This document shows positions 1-8,164 of a stretch of 64,000 nt of DNA, one piece after another. The DNA is from Paenibacillus silvisoli (GTDB taxonomy: Bacteria > Bacillota > Bacilli > Paenibacillales > Paenibacillaceae). Position 1 is the stretch's first letter; the number at the start of each line of letters is the position of its first letter. Both the position numbers and the translations under genes were made by a program. A model generated the notes under the pieces. That model ran no database searches. It was not told the DNA's origin and was given only the letters and a program-made list of their open reading frames with translations. The stretch covers positions 404,501-468,500 of the forward strand of contig NZ_CP133017.1 of NCBI RefSeq assembly GCF_030866765.1, written 5' to 3'.

Positions 1-70
1 TGATGAACATTGAAGTTTTCGTAGAATTAATGTATATTGGACTTTATTAGTCTATAGTCCAACATGTTGA

Positions 71-121
71 GCCGGTCTGCTAGCGCCTCATTGTGCGCTG
101 GTAGAACGGCTTTTATTTTTT
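71..121 (+). terminator. Rho-independent terminator of an upstream transcript
   Basis: Outer stem GCCG/CGGC and inner stem AGCGC/GCGCT around an 8-nt loop, followed by TTTTATTTTTT. It ends a + strand transcript that starts left of the window. Bases 1-70 hold a small GGACT/AGTCC hairpin but no recognisable gene. Confidence 0.75.
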
Positions 122-181
122 GCTAACTACTTGCACTGATGTTCTGCTATTCAGATGAAGTCAATGGGAGGAAACAGTCCA

Positions 182-358
182 ATGTATAGACAAGGAAAGA
201 AGCCGGTCAGTGAGCATGTTTACGCAGATACGAGCGTATGGCAATGCCCGAAATGCGTTTGTTGGTCGAGAGTGGAGTTTATAACCGTGGAAAAGCCGCA
301 ATGTCCCTCGTGTCATATCAGCATGAGTCTCGTGACGAAGAATATTCGGATCGAATAA
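182..358 (+). CDS. ydjO: YdjO-like small zinc-ribbon protein
   Basis: A 58-residue cytosolic protein with two CxxC pairs (CPKC and CPSC) separated by about 15 residues, the layout of a single zinc ribbon. Size, the Trp before the first pair and the spacing resemble the Bacillus cold-inducible YdjO family, whose molecular function is unknown. I chose the ATG at 182 because GGGAGG lies 10 nt upstream (166-171); an in-frame ATG at 155 has no ribosome site. It is followed after 34 nt by a fatty-acid desaturase on the same strand, which would fit a shared cold or membrane stress response, but that link is inference from position only. Confidence 0.75.
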   Translation: MYRQGKKPVSEHVYADTSVWQCPKCVCWSRVEFITVEKPQCPSCHISMSLVTKNIRIE

Positions 359-392
359 CAACTAGTGTGTACTAGGTGAGGAACGTGAATGA

Positions 393-1376
393 ATGGGCTG
401 GAGAGAAGATATTCTACCTTACCAGAAACCGGAACTCTATAGAAGCGTATGGCAGCTAGCTAATACCATCACTCCGTTTTTGGTACTGTGGGTGATGGCT
501 TATCTATGTTTGTCTTTATCCGTGTGGTTATCTCTTCTAATTGACGTTGTGGCTTCCGGTTTTTTAGTTCGAATTTTTATTTTGTTTCATGATTGTTGTC
601 ATCATTCCTTCTTTCGTAGCCGAAAGGCGAATGAAATTGTCGGGATGGTGACAGGGGCTCTGACCGGTTTTTCCTATCAAAAATGGAGACGCGAGCATAA
701 TATTCACCATGCCGGCAACGGGAATTTGGACCAGAGAGGTACGGGGGATATTACGACGCTTACGGTTGATGAATACCTTTCCCTGCCGTTGTTCAGACGG
801 ATCGTGTATCGCATGTACCGAAACCCGTTGATTATGTTTGGGTTGGGGCCGTTGTATCTGATTTTCATACAAAGCCGGTTGAATCGAAAAGGGGCGGGAC
901 GGAAAGAGCGTCTCGGCACCTATGCGACCAATCTGTTATTACTTGTGCTCTCGGGCGTGCTATATTGGTTCTTGGGTTGGCAATCCTTACTGCTAGTGGA
1001 ATTCCCGATTCTTTATTTGTCTGCTATGGCTGGAATATGGCTGTTCTACGTGCAGCATCAGTTTGAGGAGACGTATTTCGAAGAATCCGCTACTTGGAAT
1101 TATGAAACGGCCGCGATACAGGGGAGCTCGTGCTATAAACTGCCTAAAATCCTCCAATGGCTAACAGGTAGCATCGGATTTCATCATATTCATCACTTGA
1201 GCCCCAAAATACCGAACTACCACCTGCAGGTTGCACATGAGCAAAATCCGGCTTTCCACTCGGTGCCGACCATTGGTTTATTCAATAGTTTTCGTTCTCT
1301 TCAATACCGGCTATGGGATACGGAGCGTAAGAAGCTAGTCGGATTTGCCGGGACAAATTCGCAAGAGAACCGTTAG
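393..1376 (+). CDS. Membrane fatty-acid desaturase (acyl-lipid type)
   Basis: A 327-residue integral membrane di-iron desaturase that introduces double bonds into membrane lipid acyl chains. The three histidine boxes are visible: HDCCHH at residues 66-71, HNIHH at 102-106 and HHIHH at 264-268. Paired hydrophobic segments lie at about 24-65 and 178-220. Length and box spacing fit the delta-12/omega-6-like bacterial family; the double-bond position cannot be read from sequence. AGGTGAGG at 374-381 serves as ribosome site. A strong terminator follows at 1408, so it forms a short unit with the YdjO-like gene. No DesK/DesR regulator pair is present in this window. Confidence 0.9.
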   Translation: MGWREDILPYQKPELYRSVWQLANTITPFLVLWVMAYLCLSLSVWLSLLIDVVASGFLVRIFILFHDCCHHSFFRSRKANEIVGMVTGALTGFSYQKWRREHNIHHAGNGNLDQRGTGDITTLTVDEYLSLPLFRRIVYRMYRNPLIMFGLGPLYLIFIQSRLNRKGAGRKERLGTYATNLLLLVLSGVLYWFLGWQSLLLVEFPILYLSAMAGIWLFYVQHQFEETYFEESATWNYETAAIQGSSCYKLPKILQWLTGSIGFHHIHHLSPKIPNYHLQVAHEQNPAFHSVPTIGLFNSFRSLQYRLWDTERKKLVGFAGTNSQENR

Positions 1377-1407
1377 AATAAATAATCAGAAAAGTATAAA
1401 GCAAAAC

Positions 1408-1449
1408 AGCAGTAACCACATCCGCGATAAGGATGTGGTTACTGCTTTT
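1408..1449 (+). terminator. Rho-independent terminator after the desaturase
   Basis: Perfect 16-bp stem (arms 1408-1423 and 1431-1446) with a 7-nt loop and a short T run. It isolates the desaturase from the promoter of the MFS leader that starts at 1460. Confidence 0.9.
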
Positions 1450-1459
1450 CCTACGTCTA

Positions 1460-1489
1460 TTCACATGGACAAATCCGAAGCGCTATAAT
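1460..1489 (+). promoter_or_regulatory. SigA promoter of the MFS leader
   Basis: TTCACA at 1460-1465, 18-nt spacer, perfect TATAAT at 1484-1489. The predicted start near 1496 lies about 20 nt before the ribosome site of the 7-codon leader ORF and about 190 nt before the MFS gene. Confidence 0.75.
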
Positions 1490-1529
1490 AGCTCCAGGAA
1501 GAATCGGGATAAAAAGGAGAATCCGCAGC

Positions 1530-1553
1530 ATGCTGCTCCTCACTCTAATCTGA
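1530..1553 (+). CDS. Leader peptide MLLLTLI of MFS exporter attenuator
   Basis: A 7-codon ORF (ATG CTG CTC CTC ACT CTA ATC TGA) preceded by AAGGAG at 1514-1519 with a 10-nt spacer, a better ribosome site than most genes here. The stop codon lies 6 nt before the 5' arm of a terminator hairpin (1560-1566) and about 130 nt before an MFS exporter gene. A ribosome held on this ORF would cover the 5' arm and stop the terminator forming. This geometry is known from drug-inducible attenuators of bacterial resistance genes. The peptide itself, rich in Leu, matches no stalling motif that I can name, so the inducing compound is unknown. Confidence 0.65.
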   Translation: MLLLTLI

Positions 1554-1559
1554 CCGTTT

Positions 1560-1614
1560 GCGCACCGTATGAGTAAACTTTTCCGTTAGGGCAGGTTTCT
1601 TTAGGTGCGCTTTT
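1560..1614 (+). terminator. Attenuator terminator in the MFS leader
   Basis: Stem GCGCACC (1560-1566) pairs perfectly with GGTGCGC (1604-1610), followed by TTTT; an inner AAAC/GTTT helix can extend it. It lies between the leader ORF and the MFS gene within one transcription unit, so it acts as a conditional terminator. A further TTGTCG/CGACAA hairpin (1613-1645) follows. Confidence 0.75.
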
Positions 1615-1686
1615 GTCGATGCGACGACGGCAAGGTGAGGCGACAAGACAGGATGAAGCAGATGACTTTTATCCGGAGGGTTCCTA

Positions 1687-2967
1687 ATGAAACCTATAAA
1701 TCAGAACGGCTTGCGCGTTCTTTATTTGATAATGCTCATGGAGGGCTTATCGCTGCTCGGCACTCGAATGACCTCCATGTCGATCGGCATTTGGCTCTAT
1801 TATTCGACGCATCAAACAACGCCGATTTTATGGATCGCGTTATTTAACGAGCTCCCCGCAATGCTTGCCGGAAGTATGGCCGGAATCGTGATAGACCGGT
1901 TTCCGAAAAGGCTCGTGCTGCTGCTAAGCGATGCAGGGCAAGCGGTTGGCAGCGTATTGCTGGTGATGAGCTTTTTGTTCGGCTTTTTTAGTCTGCCGCT
2001 ACTGCTTGCGATTGTCTTCCTTCAGGGCACATGCTCGATGTTCCAAAGTCCCGCCCTGCAAACGGTCACCGCCATGCTGACAAGCGAGGAACAGCGGGAT
2101 CGGGTTAACGGCATCCGAGAAACGATCTTTCCGCTTGCGGGAATCATTGCGCCTGCGTGCATAAGCATTCTCTATGAACCGCTGGGGATCACAGGCATTG
2201 TCATCGTGGACGGCATGACGTTCCTCGCGTCGGCGATCTTCTTGCTGTCGGTGCGTTTGCCGGATGAAGCAAGGAAGAATGAGCGCAACATCGCGCAAGA
2301 CGAACAAGAGGCTCCACGAGACATTTTCGCCGGTATCCGGTTTATGCTCCGGTATCGGTTGATCACTCTAGTTGTCTATATTGGCGTCGTCAATTTCCTG
2401 CTGAACGGCACGCTGGAAATGGCGGTTGCTTATGTATCCGGGTCTTCGAAGAAGGTAGGCTGGGAAATTTCGTTTGTTCTCTTATGCATGAACGCGGGCG
2501 CTTTCGCGGGCGCTTTAATCGTAGCATGGGTGGGGCGCTTCCGGGACCGAATCAAGGTCATGTCGGCAGGATATCTGGTGACGGGAATAATGTTTATCGT
2601 ATTCGCAACGGTGAAGGGCCCCATCTGGCTTGGATTCTCGTTAATGCTGCTGATGCTCCCGCTGCCCGTCGGCAACGCGATGATAAGCTCTTACTTTCAA
2701 TCGAAAGCGCCAACTGCTATACAAGGGAGGGTATTCGCCTTCCTCTATCAAACGAACATGACATCCTCGTCGTTATCGTTCCTGTCTTTGGGTCCGCTGG
2801 TCGACCATGTTCTGCAGCCGGCAGCCGCAAAAGGAGAGCTTCCTTGGTTGTACTCGTTCGCGGGCGATCCAGCAGTTTCAGGGATAGCCTTACTATATTC
2901 GGCTGCAGGTATTATAATAATGGCGGTTGCGTTAACGGCTTTCTTCCGTTCGAGGAAGCTTGGGTAA
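1687..2967 (+). CDS. MFS efflux transporter (MFS_3 / MefA-like)
   Basis: A 426-residue protein with about 12 hydrophobic segments and the cytoplasmic loop after the second segment in the form AGIVIDRFPKR, the MFS signature D-R-x-x-R/K. It belongs to the large exporter group that includes macrolide and multidrug pumps; it probably moves a small molecule outward using the proton gradient. CCGGAGGG just upstream gives the ribosome site. The gene is preceded by a promoter, a 7-codon leader ORF and a terminator hairpin, suggesting induction by a translation inhibitor. The substrate is unknown. A second MFS pump at 47688 has the same kind of leader. A different-frame ORF at 1605-1847 is a shadow. 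Confidence 0.85.
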   Translation: MKPINQNGLRVLYLIMLMEGLSLLGTRMTSMSIGIWLYYSTHQTTPILWIALFNELPAMLAGSMAGIVIDRFPKRLVLLLSDAGQAVGSVLLVMSFLFGFFSLPLLLAIVFLQGTCSMFQSPALQTVTAMLTSEEQRDRVNGIRETIFPLAGIIAPACISILYEPLGITGIVIVDGMTFLASAIFLLSVRLPDEARKNERNIAQDEQEAPRDIFAGIRFMLRYRLITLVVYIGVVNFLLNGTLEMAVAYVSGSSKKVGWEISFVLLCMNAGAFAGALIVAWVGRFRDRIKVMSAGYLVTGIMFIVFATVKGPIWLGFSLMLLMLPLPVGNAMISSYFQSKAPTAIQGRVFAFLYQTNMTSSSLSFLSLGPLVDHVLQPAAAKGELPWLYSFAGDPAVSGIALLYSAAGIIIMAVALTAFFRSRKLG

Positions 2968-2977
2968 AATGGTGATG

Positions 2978-3001
2978 AAACCCGACTAAGGTCGGGTTTT
3001 T
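2978..3001 (+). terminator. Rho-independent terminator after the MFS gene
   Basis: Stem AAACCCGAC (2978-2986) / GTCGGGTTT (2991-2999) with a 4-nt loop and a T run. Confidence 0.85.
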
Positions 3002-3086
3002 GTTCGTAACCGGAGCCGTCGCTTATCCGTATGAAGACATAGAACTTATCGAACGACATCATATAGAAGCAAGGGGAAACTCGCCT

Positions 3087-5471
3087 ATGATAGAAAACGT
3101 ACATGTTGACCCCGATAACGGTTATCGGCAGGCGGAGCTGAAAGCCGCCCGCTATTTCGATCTGCTGCACAAGCAGATCGAGGAACGGGCGCATGTGCCC
3201 GCTTTGACAAGCGCGATACAGCTGTGGAAACGAGGGCATATTCGCCGCTACTCATCATGGCGATCATTGCTGGCGTGGCCGACCAAGAGGCCGCATGCAG
3301 GAGACGGACAGCGCTATTTGCAGTGGCTGCATCGTTACGGCAAATTGGACGATTATCTGGAACGAAGCGTGTCCTATATGTACTTGAGAGACTTGGGGAA
3401 ATCGTTAAGCTCGCCGGATACGCAGTCCAAAATGAAACGGACAACAGCTGATATCAAGCGCTGGCTTCAGCAGGCTGCGGCTCCGGGCGGCGGAAATACG
3501 GAGCTGCTCAGTCTGGCCGATTTGTATAGGTGGGCGCAGAAGGAGTCGGTGGAGACGACGATTATTTGGGTCATCGACAAGCTGAAGCATGTAGCCGCCC
3601 GCATCCCCGAAGGGATGAGCGCCGAGCATGCGCAGCGCAAGCTGATGAAAATTATCGTTGGCGTCGTGCTGCATGCGCTTGAAGAAATGGACGGCAAGGA
3701 ATCGCCGGCGGAGCGCTCGCGGAGGATCGACGAGGCGGTTCGGTTAGGGTATTACTACGGTCTGACGTATCCGTTTATTGACGATCTGCTGGATGCGCAG
3801 GTGCTGACTGAGCATGAGAAAGCACTGTATTCACGGATGATTCGGACGACATTGGTGACGGGCGCGGTACCGGCCATAGGAGAGTGGAAGGGAACGAACC
3901 GAGTGCTGCTGCACTACGCGCAGTCGGAGCTGCAGGAAGCCTTCTCGTACATGAAACGGCATCAGCCGCCGAAGAGGCAGACTCAGTTTCTGGAGCAGGC
4001 ATTTGTGTTTTTCCATGCTCAGGAATTGGATCGAGCGAAGGATTTATCCGATGCCTCTTACTCGAATGAAGAGCTGTACATCCCGATTATTTTGAAGTCC
4101 GCTTCCTCTCGGCTGCTTGCCCGGTCCGTTCTTGCGGCTCCGTACGATGAAGAGTTCGAGCAGCATACGTTCTTTTATGGCATTTACAATCAGCTGGCTG
4201 ACGATTTTGCGGATATGGAGGCCGATCGCGCGAGCGGTGCGGTAACACCGTACACCTATTACGTGACCTACCGTGATCAGCGGCCGGATCTCTTGAACCC
4301 CTATGAACTGTACTGGACGGTTATCTTTCACCTCATTCACCACGTGTATAAAGGCAACGACAAAGCGCGCGAGGTGATTCTCGATCGTGCGATTAACGGG
4401 TTAAAACGTTGCAAGGAGAGAATGGGCGCGGAAAAATATGACGTGCTGATGGAGCGGTTCGCCTTCGGCAGTCCGGCTTTCCACCGGCTTATTCGGCAGA
4501 TGGTGGATAAGGCGGAGAATGTAGACTTCTTCGATAAGCTTCTACGTGATCGATTGGTCAGTATGCTCCGCGATGATCACAAGCTCAAGCAGGAGTTTCA
4601 AGATACGGTGAATACGGCGCGCGAGCAGATCAACGAATCGCTGCCGATTGCCAAGACCGAAGGGCTCCTCCCGATGAAGGAGCTGCTGATCGATGCGGCT
4701 AACTACAGCCTCGCCGGAGATGGCAAGCGACTTCGCCCTATCATGACGTGGTTTATGGGCGTCCACTATTACGGGATGGCCGCATCCTCCATTGTGCCTT
4801 TGTGGAGATCGCTGGAGTACATGCACACCGCGTCGCTCATCTTCGATGATCTGCCCTCCCAGGACAACGCTTCGACGCGGAGAGGGCGGCTTGCGCTTCA
4901 CGAGCTGCATAACAGCGCCACCGCAGAGCTGACCGGGCTGCTGCTCATCCAACGCTCGACGCAAGAGCAGGCATCGCTGAAGCCGTTCGATGCCGAAACG
5001 GTACTGGCCTTGATCCAATATTCGGCCCAATCGGCGGAAGAGATGTGCGCCGGGCAGGCGATGGATTTGGCATCGAAAGGGAAGACGCTGACGCTGGAGC
5101 AACTAAACGCGATCTGCTTCCACAAGACCGGTTTGGCATTCGAGGCGGCTTTGATCATGCCTGCGATTCTCGCCCGGGCAAGCGAGCAGGAAATCAAGGT
5201 GCTCAAAAATTACGCTTACCATGCGGGCATTGCGTTTCAGATCAAGGATGACCTGCTGGATCTGGAAGGCGAGGCACAGCTGCTCGGCAAGCCTGTCATG
5301 CAGGACGCCGCGAACAACACGTCAACCTTCGTCACGGTGCTCGGTCAAGAGGACGCGCGAAAACAGATGTGGTCGCACTACTGTCTCGCCATGGAAGCGC
5401 TCGGCCAGCTGCCGCGCCGCTGCGATTTTCTGAGGCTGGTCTTGGATTATATGATTAACAGAGAGCGGTAA
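3087..5471 (+). CDS. Two-domain isoprenoid synthase (putative terpene synthase-prenyltransferase fusion)
   Basis: A 794-residue cytosolic protein. The C-terminal half is a trans-prenyl diphosphate synthase: GDGKRLRP at 544-551, first Asp-rich motif DDLPSQD at 587-593 and second DDLLD at 721-725, 134 residues apart as in GGPP/FPP synthases. The N-terminal half carries a second pair, DDLLD at 232-236 and DDFAD at 372-376, 140 residues apart, which is the same spacing, so it is probably another class I isoprenoid-synthase fold with weak overall similarity. The layout resembles terpene synthase-prenyltransferase chimeras best known from fungi. The second motif is DD-x-x-D rather than a terpene synthase NSE triad, so a duplicated prenyltransferase is the alternative. 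Start 3087 has AAGGGGAA at 3070-3077; an in-frame upstream ATG at 3000 lies in the terminator. No other terpenoid gene is near. Confidence 0.75.
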   Translation: MIENVHVDPDNGYRQAELKAARYFDLLHKQIEERAHVPALTSAIQLWKRGHIRRYSSWRSLLAWPTKRPHAGDGQRYLQWLHRYGKLDDYLERSVSYMYLRDLGKSLSSPDTQSKMKRTTADIKRWLQQAAAPGGGNTELLSLADLYRWAQKESVETTIIWVIDKLKHVAARIPEGMSAEHAQRKLMKIIVGVVLHALEEMDGKESPAERSRRIDEAVRLGYYYGLTYPFIDDLLDAQVLTEHEKALYSRMIRTTLVTGAVPAIGEWKGTNRVLLHYAQSELQEAFSYMKRHQPPKRQTQFLEQAFVFFHAQELDRAKDLSDASYSNEELYIPIILKSASSRLLARSVLAAPYDEEFEQHTFFYGIYNQLADDFADMEADRASGAVTPYTYYVTYRDQRPDLLNPYELYWTVIFHLIHHVYKGNDKAREVILDRAINGLKRCKERMGAEKYDVLMERFAFGSPAFHRLIRQMVDKAENVDFFDKLLRDRLVSMLRDDHKLKQEFQDTVNTAREQINESLPIAKTEGLLPMKELLIDAANYSLAGDGKRLRPIMTWFMGVHYYGMAASSIVPLWRSLEYMHTASLIFDDLPSQDNASTRRGRLALHELHNSATAELTGLLLIQRSTQEQASLKPFDAETVLALIQYSAQSAEEMCAGQAMDLASKGKTLTLEQLNAICFHKTGLAFEAALIMPAILARASEQEIKVLKNYAYHAGIAFQIKDDLLDLEGEAQLLGKPVMQDAANNTSTFVTVLGQEDARKQMWSHYCLAMEALGQLPRRCDFLRLVLDYMINRER

Positions 5472-5486
5472 AATTCATAACGATAG

Positions 5487-5525
5487 AGCAGCTGTTGCAG
5501 AAGAACTGCAGCGGCTGCTTTTTTT
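5487..5525 (+). terminator. Rho-independent terminator after the isoprenoid synthase
   Basis: Stem built from AGCAGC(5487-5492)/GCTGCT and GTTGCAG/CTGCAGC with a 5-nt loop and a run of seven T. Confidence 0.88.
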
Positions 5526-5550
5526 CTAGTTAATACTTTGTCCCTTTCCG

Positions 5551-5574
5551 AATAGGTATAGACATGTACCTATT
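5551..5574 (+). promoter_or_regulatory. 8-bp inverted repeat before the vWA-PP2C-kinase operon
   Basis: AATAGGTA (5551-5558) and TACCTATT (5567-5574) form a perfect inverted repeat with an 8-nt centre, 16 nt before the first gene. It could be an operator or a small RNA hairpin close to the ribosome site AGGGGTGAG. No clear -35/-10 pair could be placed. Confidence 0.4.
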
Positions 5575-5589
5575 TAGAGGGGTGAGCTT

Positions 5590-6420
5590 ATGTATTCAGC
5601 AGAAATCAGCCGTTCGAATCCGTCGTGTTTCTTGTTTGTTATCGACCAATCCGGATCGATGTCCGATCCCTTCGGGGCAAGCACGAAGGCCGAGAGCGTT
5701 TCGGACGCCATCAACCGGTTATTGCAAAATCTCGTCATTAAGTGCGCGAAGTCGGAAGGAATCCGCGATTACTATCATGTCGGCGTGATTGGCTATGGCG
5801 CCGGCGTCGGTCCGGCGTTTGGGGGTGTTTTGGCGGGGAAAGAAATGGTGTCGATCAGCGAGATCGCCGATAACCCGACAAAGCTGGATAAACGTCTGAA
5901 GAAGGTGCCGGACGGGGCGGGCGGCCTAGTCGACCAGCTCGTCAAGTTCCCGGTATGGTTTGAGCCCGTGGCAAACGGGGGTACGCCAATGTGCGAAGCG
6001 ATGCGAACGGCCCATACGGTGTTGAGTCAATGGATCAGCGAATATACGCATTGTTTTCCGCCGGTTGTCATCCATATCACGGACGGGGAATCCACCGACG
6101 GCGATCCGACGCCTGAAATGGAGCAGCTCCGAGCGCTGTCGACCGACGATGGCCAAGTGCTGCTGTTCAACCTGCACATTTCCGATAGCCCGAGCGCGGC
6201 GGAACTCCGTTTTCCGGAAACCGCGGACGCGCTGCCTGACTCGTATTCCCGGGTGCTTTACGAAGGCGCGAGTCCGTTAACGCCGTTTATGATCCGGGTC
6301 GCCAATCAAGAATACGACTTGAATCTGTCGGATGGCGCGAGAGGCTTCGTGCTCAATGCCGATCTCACCCTCGTCATCCAGGCGCTTGATATCGGAACGC
6401 GTCCGGCCAACCTGCGTTAA
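5590..6420 (+). CDS. vWA-domain protein (YegL/TerY-like)
   Basis: A 276-residue soluble von Willebrand A domain with an intact metal-ion-dependent adhesion site: D19-x-S21-x-S23 (IDQSGSMS), T132 (GGTPM) and D165 (ITDGES). Such proteins bind a partner through the chelated metal. It is the first gene of a tight set with a PP2C phosphatase (12-nt gap) and a kinase (4-nt gap), the same trio as yegL-pphC-yegI in E. coli and the TerY-phosphatase-kinase triads seen near tellurite-resistance genes. The expected role is the target or scaffold of a phosphorylation switch in stress signalling; the stimulus is unknown. No ter genes lie in the window. Confidence 0.85.
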   Translation: MYSAEISRSNPSCFLFVIDQSGSMSDPFGASTKAESVSDAINRLLQNLVIKCAKSEGIRDYYHVGVIGYGAGVGPAFGGVLAGKEMVSISEIADNPTKLDKRLKKVPDGAGGLVDQLVKFPVWFEPVANGGTPMCEAMRTAHTVLSQWISEYTHCFPPVVIHITDGESTDGDPTPEMEQLRALSTDDGQVLLFNLHISDSPSAAELRFPETADALPDSYSRVLYEGASPLTPFMIRVANQEYDLNLSDGARGFVLNADLTLVIQALDIGTRPANLR

Positions 6421-6432
6421 GGGCCGCCGGGT

Positions 6433-7197
6433 ATGCGAATCGAAAGCGACTGTTTTGCATTGCCGAAGGCGGGAAACCGCAGGGATGAATACGAGGATGC
6501 CTCGCATAGCAGCACGCATGTTCACAAGGAGACGACGATCTGCAGATTCGCGATAGCCGATGGGGCGAGCGAATCCTCGTTCGCCGACCTATGGGCGAAT
6601 TTGCTCGCAAGCGGTTATTGCTACGGCAGATTCGATGGGAAGCCGCTCCATAAGTCGGTTTCCCCGTTATCGAAAGCGTGGCAGCGGAAAATCAACGGCA
6701 GCGGCAGGGAGCTTCCGTGGTACGCGCAGGAGAAGCTCAGCAGCGGAGCGTTCTCTACGTTAGCCGGAATCACGTTCCGAATGACGGCGGAAGATGGAGC
6801 CGCCGCAGCGTTTGACGCGATCGCGGTCGGCGACAGCTGCATGTTTCACGTTCGAGGAGATGCGATTATCGCCTCGTTCCCGTTGAGCACGGCCGATGAG
6901 TTTCAGCATCGGCCGGTTCTCATCTCGAGCAACGCGGCCAATAACGGCCAGCTTAAATCGTTTGTTAGCAAATGGAGCGGTACCGCAGAAGCGGGAGATG
7001 CGTTCTGGTTAATGACCGACGCTCTGGCCTGCTGGTTTCTAACGCGATACAAGGAAGATCGCAGCAGCGCCATGAAGCAAATTAACAGTCTAGCCAGCGA
7101 GCAGGATTTTCATCATCTCGTGCAAGAAGAAAGACGGCGGCTCTTAAAGAATGACGACGTGACGCTCCTTCGGCTAAAACTGGTAAAAGGGAAGTGA
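6433..7197 (+). CDS. PP2C-family protein phosphatase (PphC/YegK-like)
   Basis: A 254-residue Ser/Thr phosphatase. PP2C landmarks appear in order: an N-terminal AGNRRDEYEDA segment, the metal-binding IADGASES, the AVGDS strand, MTDALA and a C-terminal NDDVTLLRL that supplies the last chelating Asp. It should remove the phosphates added by the neighbouring kinase. The start codon follows the vWA stop by 12 nt and its stop is 4 nt before the kinase start, so the three are one operon. The family in E. coli is PphC, whose physiological substrates are poorly known. Confidence 0.85.
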   Translation: MRIESDCFALPKAGNRRDEYEDASHSSTHVHKETTICRFAIADGASESSFADLWANLLASGYCYGRFDGKPLHKSVSPLSKAWQRKINGSGRELPWYAQEKLSSGAFSTLAGITFRMTAEDGAAAAFDAIAVGDSCMFHVRGDAIIASFPLSTADEFQHRPVLISSNAANNGQLKSFVSKWSGTAEAGDAFWLMTDALACWFLTRYKEDRSSAMKQINSLASEQDFHHLVQEERRRLLKNDDVTLLRLKLVKGK

Positions 7198-7201
7198 GGC
7201 G

Positions 7202-8164
7202 ATGTACTGGCCCACTCCGCAGGATTATAGGGAAGCCATCCAAAATCCGCGTAATTGCTTTAAGGACCCGGAGCTGCAAGCCGGTCTCCCTGAATTGGAT
7301 AAGCTCGGCCTGCCCCGTCCCATCTCGGGAAGCTTCGCCAGCGTGTACAAACTGAAGTGCGGCGAGCAAGAGTGGGCGGTCAGGTGCTTTACTAACAACG
7401 TCAAGGATCAGAAGATCCGATACGATGCCATCAGCTTGCATTTACGCGCCAATCCGCTTCCGTATCTTGTCCCTTTCGAGTACCTCTCCGAGGGGATCAA
7501 CATTAACGGCCAGTGGTTCCCGGTCGTGAAGATGAAGTGGGTGGAAGGGGAGACGCTGCTCACTTACATCGAACGACACTTGAATCATCATGAACGATTG
7601 CAAGAGCTGTCCGGTAAATGGCTTACGATGACCCGCGAGCTGCGCGCGGCTCGTATCGCGCATGGCGATCTGCAGCACGGCAATATTTTGATCCATAACG
7701 ATGAAATCATTTTAATCGACTACGATGGGATGTATGTGCCCGCTTTACAGGGTATGACGAGCAACGAGCTCGGTCATCGAAACTATCAGCACCCGGGAAG
7801 GACGGAAGCGCATTTCGGTCCTTATATCGATTACTTCTCGGAATGGGTGATCTGGATATCGCTCGCAGCCGTATGTGCCGATCCGTCATTATGGCATTCG
7901 CTCGGAGCGGGAGAGGCGGAAGAAAGTCTCCTCTTCCGTCGAAATGACTTCGTCAGCCCGGACGCATCGCGTGCGTTCGAGCTGCTGGCGCAGGTTGAGG
8001 ATGAAGCGGTACGATCGAACGCTGGCTCCCTCCATGGATTCTCTACCATAGAATTGCCGGAGGTACCCAGCTTACCCGATCCGCAGCTATCGCCACATCC
8101 GCGCAGTCGTCAAGCGCCACCGTTACGCTCTCTTCCACAGCGGCAGCGGCGGCAAAGGCGCTAA
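7202..8164 (+). CDS. Divergent Ser/Thr kinase (YegI-like), C-terminus altered by frameshift
   Basis: A 320-residue Hanks-like kinase domain. A short N-terminal segment MYWPTPQDYREAIQNP is typical for kinases of vWA-PP2C triads. The glycine loop is GSFASVY (43-49), the lysine of the VAIK motif appears to be Arg61, the catalytic loop is HGDLQHGN (154-161) and DFG is replaced by DYDG (173-176). The last ~30 residues (Pro/Arg-rich) are out of character: from about 8083 the frame of the next gene encodes a smooth Ala/Ser/Thr linker that leads directly into it. A single missing C near 8082 would fuse both ORFs into one YegI-length protein of about 740 residues. GTGAGG overlaps the upstream stop as ribosome site. 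Confidence 0.8.
   Translation: MYWPTPQDYREAIQNPRNCFKDPELQAGLPELDKLGLPRPISGSFASVYKLKCGEQEWAVRCFTNNVKDQKIRYDAISLHLRANPLPYLVPFEYLSEGININGQWFPVVKMKWVEGETLLTYIERHLNHHERLQELSGKWLTMTRELRAARIAHGDLQHGNILIHNDEIILIDYDGMYVPALQGMTSNELGHRNYQHPGRTEAHFGPYIDYFSEWVIWISLAAVCADPSLWHSLGAGEAEESLLFRRNDFVSPDASRAFELLAQVEDEAVRSNAGSLHGFSTIELPEVPSLPDPQLSPHPRSRQAPPLRSLPQRQRRQRR

Noticed and set aside
1605-1847. 80-codon ORF before and across the MFS start
   Set aside because: Overlaps the true MFS gene in another frame and begins inside the attenuator T run; no ribosome site.
5045-5433. Small plus-strand ORFs inside the isoprenoid synthase gene
   Set aside because: Other-frame shadows of the prenyltransferase domain, whose motifs are unbroken in the main frame.
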